DNA of 33,736 nt from Candidatus Binatota bacterium (GCA_024276575.1 JAJRWY010000224.1:1-33736); one strand, 5' to 3'; positions 6,365 through 14,723 are shown, counted from the stretch's first letter. The notes: a model not told the origin generated them from the sequence alone. Program-made: numbers and translations.

Positions 6365-8761
6365 ATGCTGCTTCCGCTTAGCTGGCTATCGGATTTCCTC
6401 GAGGATCTCCCAGGCGCCGAAGTATTGAGTGAGCGCCTGACCATGGCGGGTCTCGAGATCGAGGCGATTTCGCGCCCGAGTGAGGGACTGGCGAAGAATC
6501 TGGTGGTCGGGCGAATCGCCGGCCTGGAAAAACACCCCAACGCCGACCGCTTGAGTCTTTGCCGGGTCGACGACGGAGAAGGGGTGCGTCCGGTGGTTTG
6601 CGGCGCGCGCAACATGAAAGCCGGTGACTGCGTGGTTCTGGCGAAACCGGGTGCGGTTTTGCCAGGGGGTGTGAAGATCAAGGCGGCTAAGCTGCGCGGA
6701 GTGCGATCGGAGGGCATGCTTTGCTCCGCAGGTGAGCTGGGCCTGGCTGGAGACGAAGAGGGTATACTTGTTTTACCTGACGATTTGGAGCCCGGTTCGC
6801 CGGCCTTCGAACTGCTCGGTTTGAACGAGACCGTGCTGGAGTTGAGCATAACTCCCAATCGTGGGGATTGTCTGAGCATTCGCGGGTTGGCTCGCGAGAT
6901 TGCGGCGGTTTGCGGCCTGAGACTGAAGCCTGGCTTCGATTGTGAACCAAGCTTCCCGCCGGCGGAGGCGTCCTTCTCTGTGAAGATCGAGGATGCGGCT
7001 GCTTGCCCCGGCTACCGAGGCTTGGAGTTGCATGGCGTCGAAGTGAAGCAGTCGCCTTTGTGGTTGCGCAACCGTTTGTCCGCGGCCGGTATGCGTCCGA
7101 TCAACAACGTGGTCGATGTGACCAACTATGTTTTGTTGGAACTTGGGCAGCCCCTGCATGCCTTCGATGCCGGCTTATTGTCCGGCAGGGAAATCTCGGT
7201 ACGGACGGCGGCTGAAACACAAGCTTTTGTTTCGCTAGACGAAAGCGAGTTCGAGTTGCTTCCGGGCGATATTGTGATTTGCGACGCGGAGGGTGTGGTT
7301 GCTCTCGGCGGGGTCATGGGCGGCGCGCGAAGCGCGATGAACGCCGATACTACGAGCGTCTTTCTGGAAGCCGCGGTGTTTGCTCCCCGGGCCATCCGTA
7401 GAACGTCACGGCGTCTCGGCCTCGTTACGGAGTCTTCGTATCGTTTCGAGCGTGGTGTCGATGGAGGTGGCTTGGATAGAGCACTGTCTCGAGCGGCCGA
7501 ACTGATCTGCGATTTGGCCGGAGCCGAAGTCAAGGGGGCGGCAAGCGGAATCTTGCCCGCGGAGGCGGCACCTTCGATAAGGGTTCGTTGCGGTCGCGTG
7601 AACGCAGTACTGGGTATCGACATTTCGGCTGGCGAATCCCGCGATATTCTCGAGCGACTGGGCCTCACCGTCGGTGCGGTGTGCGAAGATGGGAATTTCA
7701 CTGCTGTTGTTCCTCCGCACCGTCACGACCTGCAGCGTGAAATAGACCTGATCGAGGAAATCGCCCGTGTGAAGGGCTACGACCGGGTGCCGCCGAGCAT
7801 GCCGGCAGTGGTGATGCGGCAAAACTCACAGTTGCCTGGCGAGGGCTTGGGGCGGCGGTTACGGGAACGTCTGAGAAATTCGGGCCTTCATGAGAGCATC
7901 GGTTTCAGTTTTTGTAGTGCTGGGATGAACCGCCTGTTCCCTGGTTTGCATCGCAGTGACTGCGATGCCGTGCAACTAGAGAACCCCTTGAGGAGCGACG
8001 AGTCCTACCTGAGAAAGAGCTTGCTTTCGAGCTTGTTCGAAGCTTTCCGGCGCAATCTACACAATGGGGCAACGAACGTAGACTTGTTTTCTCTGGGGCG
8101 AAGTTTTTGTGGTGGCGACCCGCCCGGCGAGATCGACGCGCTGGCGGGGCTCTTGTGGGGGCCGCGACGCGCTCGAGGGCCGGGGTCGGCTGGGGCGGCA
8201 ACGTTTTGGGACGGCAAGGGAGTTCTCGAACGGGCATTGCTGCCGGAACTTGGAGCCGCGCAACTCGAATGGACGGTTTGTGCCGAGCGTCCGGAGTATC
8301 ATCCTCGTGCTGCTGCGCGCCTGAGCGTTGATGGCCGGCACTTGGGCTTCCTCGGAGCAGTGCACCCCCTGGTCTCGGAACATCTCGAAATACCTGAAGA
8401 AATCGTCGTTTTTGAAGTTGACACCCGGGTGTTGCTTGAGTATGCTCCGCTCGAGCGGGCGCTGGAGAGTATCCCTAGATTCCCGGCTTCGACGCGCGAC
8501 GTTTCCCTGCTGGTACCGAGCGATATGCTTGCGGCAGAGGTGATCGGGCAGGTCGAAGGGCTCCGGGAAGAGTTACTCGAACAGGTCTCGGTGTTCGACG
8601 AATACGCCGGGAGCGGGATTCCGGAGGGTCGCAAGGCACTGGCTTTCTCCATGGTCTACAGGTCGGGAGAAAGGACATTGACCGATGACGAAGTAAGTGA
8701 GCTTCACGGCCGTGTGGTCGCCCATTTACTCTCTTCGTTGCCGGTTGCTTTGCGTGATTGA
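6365..8761 (+). CDS. pheT: Phenylalanyl-tRNA synthetase beta subunit
   Basis: PheT is the structural, editing and tRNA-binding partner of PheS. The 798 residues match the family. MLLPLSWLSDFLEDL at the N-terminus leads into an EMAP-type tRNA-binding domain (about residues 38-150; GRIAGLEKHPNADRLSLCRVD). Next come the B3/B4 editing domain (MRPINNVVDVTNYVLLELGQPLHAFD near residue 240), the B5 domain, a pseudo-catalytic core, and a C-terminal anticodon-binding FDX-ACB domain (about 700-796; FPASTRDVSLLVP). It starts 12 bases after pheS. About 185 non-coding bases separate it from ihfA, which has its own candidate promoter. Confidence 0.97.
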   Translation: MLLPLSWLSDFLEDLPGAEVLSERLTMAGLEIEAISRPSEGLAKNLVVGRIAGLEKHPNADRLSLCRVDDGEGVRPVVCGARNMKAGDCVVLAKPGAVLPGGVKIKAAKLRGVRSEGMLCSAGELGLAGDEEGILVLPDDLEPGSPAFELLGLNETVLELSITPNRGDCLSIRGLAREIAAVCGLRLKPGFDCEPSFPPAEASFSVKIEDAAACPGYRGLELHGVEVKQSPLWLRNRLSAAGMRPINNVVDVTNYVLLELGQPLHAFDAGLLSGREISVRTAAETQAFVSLDESEFELLPGDIVICDAEGVVALGGVMGGARSAMNADTTSVFLEAAVFAPRAIRRTSRRLGLVTESSYRFERGVDGGGLDRALSRAAELICDLAGAEVKGAASGILPAEAAPSIRVRCGRVNAVLGIDISAGESRDILERLGLTVGAVCEDGNFTAVVPPHRHDLQREIDLIEEIARVKGYDRVPPSMPAVVMRQNSQLPGEGLGRRLRERLRNSGLHESIGFSFCSAGMNRLFPGLHRSDCDAVQLENPLRSDESYLRKSLLSSLFEAFRRNLHNGATNVDLFSLGRSFCGGDPPGEIDALAGLLWGPRRARGPGSAGAATFWDGKGVLERALLPELGAAQLEWTVCAERPEYHPRAAARLSVDGRHLGFLGAVHPLVSEHLEIPEEIVVFEVDTRVLLEYAPLERALESIPRFPASTRDVSLLVPSDMLAAEVIGQVEGLREELLEQVSVFDEYAGSGIPEGRKALAFSMVYRSGERTLTDDEVSELHGRVVAHLLSSLPVALRD

Positions 8762-8875
8762 GCACCGGAGGGAGATCGGGGCCGGGCCGGAACTTGGCGT
8801 GCAGCGTAGTGAAGCGGTGGGCTGAAGTTTCGGGGTTGGTAATTGATGCGCTGGGCAGTGTTCAAAGAAACGTTT

Positions 8876-8904
8876 TTGATGGTGGATGATCAACTTTGTA
8901 GGAT
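8876..8904 (+). promoter_or_regulatory. Candidate promoter of ihfA
   Basis: TTGATG (8876-8881) lies exactly 17 bases before TAGGAT (8899-8904); each hexamer matches four of six consensus bases. Transcription would start near 8911, about 36 bases before the ihfA ATG. The spacer contains ATCAACTTTGTA, an imperfect IHF-site match, which would allow autoregulation if real. Confidence 0.4.
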
Positions 8905-8946
8905 CGATTCGATGCCGGTCCGGGACGTTACAGATAGGGGCTTATC

Positions 8947-9228
8947 ATGACGAAGGCCGACATCGTCGAGCGAATATACGAGAGGGTCGGGTTCTCTAAG
9001 AAGGAGGCTGCGGAAGTCGTTGAGTCGATTTTCGAAGTGATAAAGACCCGCCTAGAGGCCGGCGAGAAAGTAAAGATCTCCGGTTTCGGAAACTTCCTGA
9101 TCAACGACAAGCGGCCGCGCAAAGGGCGTAATCCGCAAACCGGTGAGGAGATAATCATCAGCGGCCGGCGGGTGTTGAGTTTCAAACCGAGCCAAGTACT
9201 CAAACGTACCATCAACGGCCCTTCGTAA
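8947..9228 (+). CDS. ihfA: Integration host factor alpha / HU-family DNA-bending protein
   Basis: This is a small nucleoid protein that binds and sharply bends DNA as a dimer. The 93 residues cover the whole HU/IHF fold. An N-terminal helical dimerisation part (MTKADIVERIYERVGFSKKEAAEVVE) is followed by KVKISGFGNF. Then comes the beta-arm with the DNA-intercalating proline in GRNPQTGEEI, and the C-terminal FKPSQVLKRTING. The position between pheT and a merR gene is the classic place of ihfA in proteobacteria and relatives, which favours IhfA over HU. No ihfB lies in the window. Confidence 0.9.
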   Translation: MTKADIVERIYERVGFSKKEAAEVVESIFEVIKTRLEAGEKVKISGFGNFLINDKRPRKGRNPQTGEEIIISGRRVLSFKPSQVLKRTINGPS

Positions 9229-9248
9229 GTACGAAGGCGGTTGCGAAC

Positions 9249-9289
9249 GTAGATCGAGGTGGACAGTTCGAGGCGGGTAGATCGAGGTG
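9249..9289. repeat. 14-base-periodic direct repeat before the merR gene
   Basis: GTAGATCGAGGTG occurs at 9249-9261 and again at 9277-9289. A related copy (TTCGAGGCG) lies halfway, so TCGAGG(T/C)G recurs at 9254, 9268 and 9282 with a 14-base period. The last copy contains the merR ribosome-binding site. It could be an operator or a tandem duplication. Confidence 0.7.
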
Positions 9290-9293
9290 AGTA

Positions 9294-9653
9294 GTGGCTG
9301 GCGCTGAGATCCCAGAAGGTAAGCTCTACTTCAAGATCGGCGAGGTTGCCAAGATCGTTGGGGTGAAGCCGTACGTCCTTCGTTATTGGGAAACCGAGTT
9401 CTCGGTAATCAAGCCGAGCAAGAGTACATCGAAGCATCGACTCTACCGGCGTAAGGACGTCGAGACTCTGCTCAGGGTTCGCGAGCTACTCCACGAGCAA
9501 CGGTTCACAATAGAGGGAGCCCGGCAGCAACTGAAAAAGGAGGCCACTCCGGCCTCCAAGAGATCCCCAGATTCGGCGCTTAGCCCTCAACAGCTAAAGG
9601 AACTTGCCGCGATCAAGAAGGGTTTGATCGCGGTTCGGGACTCTCTTGCCTGA
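9294..9653 (+). CDS. MerR-family transcriptional regulator
   Basis: This is a 119-residue DNA-binding protein. Residues 12-85 form the winged helix-turn-helix of the MerR family: YFKIGEVAKIVGVKPYVLRYWE, then the wing SKHRLYRRKDVETLL and RELLHEQRFTIEGARQQLKK. The remaining 35 residues are a short helical tail, with no effector-binding domain and no clustered cysteines. The start is GTG 9294 with GAGGTGA upstream. A MerR gene directly after ihfA is a recurrent arrangement in deltaproteobacteria-like genomes. Its target is unknown; the periodic repeats at 9249-9289 could be its own operator, which is inference. Confidence 0.88.
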   Translation: MAGAEIPEGKLYFKIGEVAKIVGVKPYVLRYWETEFSVIKPSKSTSKHRLYRRKDVETLLRVRELLHEQRFTIEGARQQLKKEATPASKRSPDSALSPQQLKELAAIKKGLIAVRDSLA

Positions 9654-9793
9654 CCGGCCTTTTCGTTCGGACCTTCCTGATTCTTTCTTCATAGGCGTGC
9701 CCTTCTCTTAGGCACTGCCCGCTCAGCAGGCGGCTTGGTGCCGCTGTTGCAGTCGTTGGTCTTCCAAACTCCTGAATTTAGTGTACTGCGGGC

Positions 9794-9809
9794 TGGCATG
9801 TTCGTTGCT
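9794..9809 (+). promoter_or_regulatory. Sigma-54 (-24/-12) promoter of the ammonium transporter gene
   Basis: TGGCATG-TTCG-TTGCT matches the consensus TGGCAYR-N4-TTGCW. GG is at 9795-9796 and GC at 9807-9808 with the required ten bases between. Transcription would start near 9820, giving a leader of about 57 bases to the ATG at 9877. Short GGCAC/GTGCC half-sites at 9697-9742 upstream may bind an NtrC-type activator; their spacing is not that of a standard NtrC dimer site. Confidence 0.75.
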
Positions 9810-9876
9810 CACTTGCAGCGCGATTTCCCGATACCAACAAGCGTAGACGTTTCTGAACAGTCTTGGAGGGACCACC

Positions 9877-11187
9877 ATGACCGGTTTATCAAGCGCGGCC
9901 CGAGCGTTCGCGCCGCTACTAGTGTTTTTCTTGTTACTGGGGGCGCCGCTGCCGGCGCAGGCGGGGGCAGCGGCGGCTATTGATAGCGGCGATACGGCCT
10001 GGGTTCTGATATCGGCTGCGCTAGTCTTGTTGATGACGCCCGGCTTGGCCTTGTTTTACGCGGGAATGGTGCGGTCGAAGAATGTTCTTTCCTCGCTGAT
10101 GCACAGCTTCATCGCGATGGGGGTTATGACTCTACAGTGGGTGGTCATCGGTTATTCCCTCGCCTTTTCAGAGGGCGGCAGCTTTATCGGGGGACTCGAC
10201 TACGCTTTTCTGCACGGTGTCGGCGGAACCCCGCTCGACGGCCAGACTATCCCACACAGCGCTTTCATGATCTTCCAGGGAATGTTCGCGATCATTACGC
10301 CGGCGTTGATCAGCGGTGCGCTAGCCGAGCGCATCAAGTTCGGCCCCTATGTCGTGTTCATCCTGGCCTGGGGCACGTTGGTTTATGATCCGGTTTGTCA
10401 CTGGGTCTGGGGTCCGGACGGTTGGCTTCTGGCAATGGGCGCTTTGGATTTCGCCGGTGGTACGGTGGTTCACATCTCGTCCGGCGTCTCCGCTCTCGCC
10501 CTGGCCATGGTGATCGGCAGAAGGATCGGATATCCACACACGCCGATGAAACCTCACAATTTGGGTATGACACTGCTCGGCGCGGGCCTGCTGTGGTTCG
10601 GATGGTTCGGATTCAATGCGGGCAGTGCGTTGGCCGCCAATGAGACGGCCGCCAACGCTCTTGTGGTTACCCATGTGAGCGCGGCTGCAGGAGCGGTGGC
10701 TTGGTGCGTCGTTGAGGCCATGCTGCGGGGAAAGGCCAGCGCTTTGGGCTTTGCTTCGGGAGCGGTGGCTGGGCTGGTCGGCATAACTCCAGCCTGCGGA
10801 TTCGTAGATGTGGTCGGCGCTATCGCCATCGGTTCTACCGTTGCACCGCTTTGTTACGGGGCGGTGCTGCTCAAGGGGCGCTTGGGCTATGACGATTCGC
10901 TCGACGCGTTCGGCGTGCACGGTGTCGGTGGAACTTGGGGGGCTTTAGCGACCGGGGTATTTGCCAGCGCTGCCGTTGGCGGAACCGCAGGCTTGCTCGA
11001 AGGCGGCGGCGGCCACCAACTATGGGTTCAAATAGTCGGTGTTGCAGCGACTTTTGCCTACGCCTTTGTAGTGACGGCGGTATTGGCGAAGTTGCTCGAC
11101 GCCACTGTCGGACTGCGCGTAGACGAGGAAGACGAGCGTATTGGTCTCGACCTCGTCGCTCACGGAGAAACGGGTTACGATCTGTGA
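9877..11187 (+). CDS. amt: Ammonium transporter (Amt/MEP/Rh family)
   Basis: This inner-membrane channel imports ammonium. It has 436 residues, starting with a signal peptide (about residues 1-29, ending PAQA) and followed by eleven predicted membrane helices. Family motifs include FYAGMVRSKNVLS near residue 65, ALDFAGGTVVHISSG (the first pore histidine) and DAFGVHGVGGTWGAL (the second pore histidine). The start at 9877 has TTGGAGGGACC upstream. Expression probably depends on sigma-54 and nitrogen status, given the promoter at 9794-9809. glnK, which usually accompanies amtB, is not present on either side; merR lies upstream and tRNA-Pro downstream. Confidence 0.96.
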   Translation: MTGLSSAARAFAPLLVFFLLLGAPLPAQAGAAAAIDSGDTAWVLISAALVLLMTPGLALFYAGMVRSKNVLSSLMHSFIAMGVMTLQWVVIGYSLAFSEGGSFIGGLDYAFLHGVGGTPLDGQTIPHSAFMIFQGMFAIITPALISGALAERIKFGPYVVFILAWGTLVYDPVCHWVWGPDGWLLAMGALDFAGGTVVHISSGVSALALAMVIGRRIGYPHTPMKPHNLGMTLLGAGLLWFGWFGFNAGSALAANETAANALVVTHVSAAAGAVAWCVVEAMLRGKASALGFASGAVAGLVGITPACGFVDVVGAIAIGSTVAPLCYGAVLLKGRLGYDDSLDAFGVHGVGGTWGALATGVFASAAVGGTAGLLEGGGGHQLWVQIVGVAATFAYAFVVTAVLAKLLDATVGLRVDEEDERIGLDLVAHGETGYDL

Positions 11188-11277
11188 TCCGATCCCAGCT
11201 TGACGCAGCCCCCGACGTTTAGCTGCGCTGCGTTCGGCGAAGGCAAACGGCCACGCTGTTGCGAAAGGCCGCTTCGG

Positions 11278-11306
11278 TTGCCTAGTTTGACGCTCCTGAG
11301 TAGAGT
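11278..11306 (+). promoter_or_regulatory. Candidate promoter of tRNA-Pro
   Basis: TTGCCT (11278-11283), a 17-base spacer and TAGAGT (11301-11306), each matching four of six bases. Transcription would begin near 11313, seven bases before the mature tRNA at 11320. Confidence 0.45.
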
Positions 11307-11319
11307 CAACGATTAGTGA

Positions 11320-11396
11320 CGGGGCGTGGCGCAGCCTGGTAGCGCACTCGCTTGGGGTGTGAGTGGTCGCTGGTTCAAATCCAGTCGCCCCGACCA
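11320..11396 (+). tRNA. tRNA-Pro (anticodon GGG)
   Basis: A complete cloverleaf. The acceptor CGGGGCG pairs with CGCCCCG, the D stem is GCGC/GCGC around AGCCTGGTA, the anticodon stem CTCGC/GTGAG (one G-T pair) encloses TTGGGGT, and the T stem GCTGG/CCAGT encloses TTCAAAT. The anticodon GGG is at 11354-11356. CCA is encoded at 11394-11396. Confidence 0.96.
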
Positions 11397-11402
11397 TTTT
11401 AG

Positions 11403-11432
11403 AAAGCCGGAGGCCCTCGCGCCTCCGGCTTT
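11403..11432 (+). terminator. Intrinsic terminator after tRNA-Pro
   Basis: AAAGCCGGAGGC (11403-11414) and GCCTCCGGCTTT (11421-11432) form a perfect 12-base-pair stem with a six-base loop. The 3' arm ends in TTT. It lies seven bases after the tRNA CCA and should end the tRNA transcript before surE. Confidence 0.85.
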
Positions 11433-11489
11433 AGTCATGAAAGTTTGTGTTTTGGCGCCCGGCCGTGAAACGGGGACATCTCTCGGCAA

Positions 11490-12227
11490 ATGATATTGGT
11501 TTCCAACGATGACGGGATTCAGTCCGAAGGGCTGCGGAGTTTGGTGGCCGCTGTGGAATCGATCGACGATGTCGTGGTGGTGGCCCCCGATCGTGAGCGT
11601 TCGGCAGTAAGCCACGCACTTACTCTGGAGAGGCCGCTTCGCGCCGACGAAGTCAAACCGGGCTGGATGGCCGTGGATGGCACGCCTACGGATTGTGTCA
11701 ACCTAGCTTTGAACGGACTGCTCAAGACCCGGCCGTGGCTGGTCGTAGCGGGGATCAATCGCGGGGCCAATCTTGGAGATGACATTACCTATTCCGGCAC
11801 TGTTTCAGCGGCCATGGAGGCGGCACTGCTCGGTGTACCCGGAGTCGCGTTCTCACAGGTCGGCCGGGCGGCTTTCGAGTATGCGCAAGCCGGAAACTTT
11901 GCGACGGCTTTGGTCAAGTGTCTACGTTTGAGCGGGGTGCCGCAGGACACAGTGCTCAACGTCAATATCCCGGAGGGCGGATGCGCGGGATTTTGTATCA
12001 CCCGGCAAGGTAAGCGCCGCTATTGCGATGCAGTTATCGAGAAGGTCGACCCGCGCGGCCGTAAGTATTACTGGATAGGCGGCGCCGAGGGAGAGACCGA
12101 CGGCGAACCGGGCACCGATTTCGCGGCCATAAAGGAGGGGTTGATTTCTTTGACCCCGTTGCATCTGGACTTCACTAATTACTCGTCGATGCCGGACATT
12201 GGCGACCTGAATATAAACTGGCCCTGA
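11490..12227 (+). CDS. surE: 5'/3'-nucleotidase SurE
   Basis: SurE is a metal-dependent nucleoside monophosphatase linked to stationary-phase survival. The 245 residues match the family. [15 protein letters not shown] supplies the Asp pair that binds metal (D7, D8). [15 protein letters not shown] near residue 32 carries the conserved serine. [12 protein letters not shown] and [24 protein letters not shown] (metal-binding Asn) follow. The ATG at 11490 matches the conserved N-terminus; no strong Shine-Dalgarno is visible. In gammaproteobacteria surE leads pcm-nlpD-rpoS. Here a small membrane protein and a LysM/M23 lipoprotein follow, without pcm or rpoS. Confidence 0.95.
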   Translation: MILVSNDDGIQSEGLRSLVAAVESIDDVVVVAPDRERSAVSHALTLERPLRADEVKPGWMAVDGTPTDCVNLALNGLLKTRPWLVVAGINRGANLGDDITYSGTVSAAMEAALLGVPGVAFSQVGRAAFEYAQAGNFATALVKCLRLSGVPQDTVLNVNIPEGGCAGFCITRQGKRRYCDAVIEKVDPRGRKYYWIGGAEGETDGEPGTDFAAIKEGLISLTPLHLDFTNYSSMPDIGDLNINWP

Positions 12228-12444
12228 GCCACGGTGTCCGGCAAAGCCTCATTCTGACCAGCCGCCGTGCCGGTTCTCGAGGCAGCATTCGCGTAGTTAC
12301 CGGGTACCGGGATGCGATTCAGAGAAGGGCTGGTGTTTCGAGAGCGTTTCCGGAGTCGCCCATGCTGTCGTGCTGGGATGGTTGCTTCTTTCGAGAGCCA
12401 CTTTGATGGGTGCTATTGGTTCGGGTTAAGGGAGAGTTTTTAGC

Positions 12445-12927
12445 GTGATTCGACAGATCGTCATCTTGTTTTTGCTGACCCTCATTCCTACTCTCGAGTT
12501 ACGCTATTCGATCCCCCACGGCTTTGTAGTCTATTACGATTCGCTGGGACCCGCGGCGATAGTTTTGGTATGTGTGCTTGCCAATATCGCGCTCGCTCCG
12601 CTGGTCTGGATATTCGTTCACTATGTAATGGATCTTTTCTTACGCGTCGGCTGGATCGACCGGTTGTATCGGCGTGTTTTGGGACGATCGTCGGAAAAGC
12701 TGGGCCCTTATCTCGACAAATGGGGGACGATGGGGTTGGCGCTTTTCATAGGGGTTCCACTCCCCGGTTCCGGGGTTTATTCGGGCGCGCTCGGCGCCTA
12801 CGTGCTCGGGTTCAACTTCAGACAGTATTTCATGGCTTCGGTGCTCGGAGTTCTCATTGCCGGCACCGCGGTTACCATCGTGACCATCAGTGGAGCCACG
12901 GCCTTCGACTTCATGTTGAAGCATTGA
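12445..12927 (+). CDS. Small multi-drug export protein family (COG2426 / PF06695) membrane protein
   Basis: This is a 160-residue integral membrane protein with about four hydrophobic segments. The N-terminal LTLIPTLELRYSIPHG and the loop GLALFIGVPLPGSGVYSGALGAYVLG near residues 98-122 are hallmarks of the small multi-drug export family (PF06695). Despite the name, transport of drugs has little direct support, and the glycine/proline-rich loop resembles DedA-like re-entrant motifs. The start is GTG 12445, with AAGGGAGAG eight bases upstream. The 217-base gap before it (12228-12444) holds no gene I can support. Function in this cell is unknown. Confidence 0.8.
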   Translation: MIRQIVILFLLTLIPTLELRYSIPHGFVVYYDSLGPAAIVLVCVLANIALAPLVWIFVHYVMDLFLRVGWIDRLYRRVLGRSSEKLGPYLDKWGTMGLALFIGVPLPGSGVYSGALGAYVLGFNFRQYFMASVLGVLIAGTAVTIVTISGATAFDFMLKH

Positions 12928-12949
12928 TCGTGCTTAAATATTGATCGTG
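12923..12949. repeat. Direct repeat ATTGATCGTG, 17-base period
   Basis: ATTGATCGTG at 12923-12932 (overlapping the preceding stop codon) and 12940-12949. The same 10-mer appears a third time at 23432-23441 in another non-coding gap. Confidence 0.6.
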
Positions 12950-13010
12950 TGGAGTGATCGATGGTGTGGAGCACGGGGATTGTCGAAGCGTTGATGATGT
13001 GGCCGAGGAC

Positions 13011-13856
13011 GTGGGCGTTTATCGGGACTGGAGCCGCGCCGTAGTCCTGCGTCTACTGTTGCCTTTGCTGGCTGCGGTCGCGGCGTGCTCTGCGGGTCTC
13101 TATCATACGGTAAGGCCAGGAGAGAACCTTTACCGTATAGGCAAGGCTTATGGCGTCCCTTACACCGAACTCGCCCGGGTCAACGGATTGGAGAATCCGG
13201 ATGAGATTAGTGTGGGGCAGTTGATCTATGTGCCGGGCGCACGAAGGCAGCTCCCAGTCAGTATCATAACCCCGCGTTCCGCGAATCCCGCGCGCCCGCG
13301 CCAATCCACGTCCGGTCCGGTTGCCACGGCTGCCGTAGCGAAAAGAAAGCCACGGGCCGGTGCTGCCGCGAGAGTGCCGTCGCCGCCGTCTGTTACTACG
13401 GCGTTGGGAGCCGCGCGGCGCACTACTGCCAATCCGGGTCCGGCGGGCTCCGTGAACGCGCCTAGCGGAAAAGAAGTGTCTGAGTTCGGGTTTTCCTGGC
13501 CGGTCAAGGGAACCCTTACTTCGACCTTTGGCGCGCGGCGGCGGGGCCACCATGACGGTGTCGACATCTCTGCGTCCAACGGAACGGTGATACGCTCGGC
13601 TAGCGCTGGTAAGGTGATCTTCAGTGACAAGCTTGCAGGCTATGGCAATGTAATCATCATCGAGCATGATCGCGGATTTACCACCGTGTATGCACACAAT
13701 GAGAGGAACCAGGTGAAGAAGGGTGACTTGGTCGAGCGTGGATCCCGGATCGGCTTGGTGGGGCGTAGCGGTAGGGCGTCGGGTTCGCATTTGCACTTTG
13801 AGATTCGCAAGAACAACATCGCCAGGAACCCTTTGCACTACTTGCCGCCGGTTTAG
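13011..13856 (+). CDS. LysM / M23 peptidase lipoprotein (NlpD-like murein hydrolase)
   Basis: This envelope protein acts on peptidoglycan. From GTG 13011 it has 281 residues. A lipoprotein signal ends at VAAC with the modified cysteine at residue 26. One LysM domain (about 31-75; YHTVRPGENLYRIGKAYGV) binds glycan. A Pro/Ala/Arg-rich linker spans about 80-160, then an M23 (LytM) domain fills 165-280. Unlike E. coli NlpD, the zinc ligands look complete: HHDGVD (H181, D185) and HLHFE (H260, H262). It may therefore cleave peptidoglycan itself rather than only activate amidases. I prefer 13011 because GAGG lies just upstream and it gives a short signal peptide; the frame is open from GTG 12954. 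surE lies two genes upstream. Confidence 0.85.
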   Translation: MGVYRDWSRAVVLRLLLPLLAAVAACSAGLYHTVRPGENLYRIGKAYGVPYTELARVNGLENPDEISVGQLIYVPGARRQLPVSIITPRSANPARPRQSTSGPVATAAVAKRKPRAGAAARVPSPPSVTTALGAARRTTANPGPAGSVNAPSGKEVSEFGFSWPVKGTLTSTFGARRRGHHDGVDISASNGTVIRSASAGKVIFSDKLAGYGNVIIIEHDRGFTTVYAHNERNQVKKGDLVERGSRIGLVGRSGRASGSHLHFEIRKNNIARNPLHYLPPV

Positions 13857-14013
13857 GCTTCCGCCTTTGGGGCTGGCGAAGCATACCTAGGGTTTCGTGA
13901 AAAGGGGCAGTAGCCGGGTTGCCGGTGAAAGATGGCCGGGTGGGTCCGGCCGGCGTGTTGTGGGTAGGGCGCATTGATGCGGGCGCCGGGTGTAGCGGCC
14001 GGTAGGCTGCGGA

Positions 14014-14544
14014 GTGAGGCAAGTTTTGGTGGACATAAAGTCTTTCATCCGAACCATAGAAGATTTTCCCAGGCCGGGTATTGGCTTCAAGGACATAACC
14101 CCGTTGCTGGCCGACGGCGAAGCCTTCCGTTGGGTAGTCGGCCGTGTTTCAGAGCGGTATCGAGGGAAAGTTGATGCGGTCGTAGGGATAGAATCTCGCG
14201 GCTTCATCCTCGGAGCGGCGGTTGCCTATGACCTAGGGGTGGGACTCTCCATGGTTCGTAAGCCGGGTAAGCTGCCTCATCAAACCCACAGCGTTTCTTA
14301 CGAACTCGAATACGGGCGCGATTCTCTGGAAGTACACGTAGACGCTTTGGAACCCGGATCTAAGGTGGTGGTGGTCGACGATCTTTTGGCAACCGGTGGG
14401 ACCGCGCGGGCCACCGTAGATCTGGTGCAGAAACTTGGCGCAGAAGTCGTCGAATGTGCTTTTGTCATAGAACTGGGGTTTCTCGGCGGGCGTGCGATCC
14501 TCGACCCGGTTCGAACCCATGCGCTGATTAGCTATGACGATTAG
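14014..14544 (+). CDS. apt: Adenine phosphoribosyltransferase
   Basis: Apt makes AMP from adenine and PRPP in the cytosolic purine salvage pathway. The 176 residues fit the family. The N-terminal VDIKSFIRTIEDFPRPGIGFKD is the flexible Apt motif. GIESRGFILGAAVA, then RKPGKLPHQTHSVSYELEYG (hood and substrate contacts), and the PRPP loop VVVVDDLLATGGTARAT are all intact. The start is either GTG 14014 or GTG 14029; the second leaves GAGG upstream at a better distance and a more typical N-terminus. No gene is seen in the 157 bases between the M23 gene and apt. Confidence 0.95.
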   Translation: MRQVLVDIKSFIRTIEDFPRPGIGFKDITPLLADGEAFRWVVGRVSERYRGKVDAVVGIESRGFILGAAVAYDLGVGLSMVRKPGKLPHQTHSVSYELEYGRDSLEVHVDALEPGSKVVVVDDLLATGGTARATVDLVQKLGAEVVECAFVIELGFLGGRAILDPVRTHALISYDD

Positions 14545-14723
14545 CCGGCGTCGCGCATCGCGCAGAAGATTAAAGAAGCATCCATACGCATCCGGGATTG
14601 CCGCTACGGCTGCAGGAGGCCGGTGGATATTGGGTTGCCGCCTGCTGCTTTGGCATTTACGGCTTGTTGCGTAGTCGCGAGTGCGCCGGCAATTCACTCG
14701 CAGTTTGGTCTAGAGGTAACGAG

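Noticed and set aside
8885-8900. IHF binding site in the ihfA promoter
   Set aside because: ATCAA-N4-GTA has two mismatches to the consensus; too weak to call without a weighted search.
12289-12400. Duplications (ACCGGGT tandem; TTTCGAGAGC at 12336 and 12389) in the gap before the small membrane protein gene
   Set aside because: Short and without a clear link to a promoter or gene; noted only as part of a tendency for short duplications in non-coding gaps.
13053-13838. Open frame of 261 codons opposite the LysM/M23 gene
   Set aside because: No family motifs; an Arg-rich shadow of a well-supported gene.
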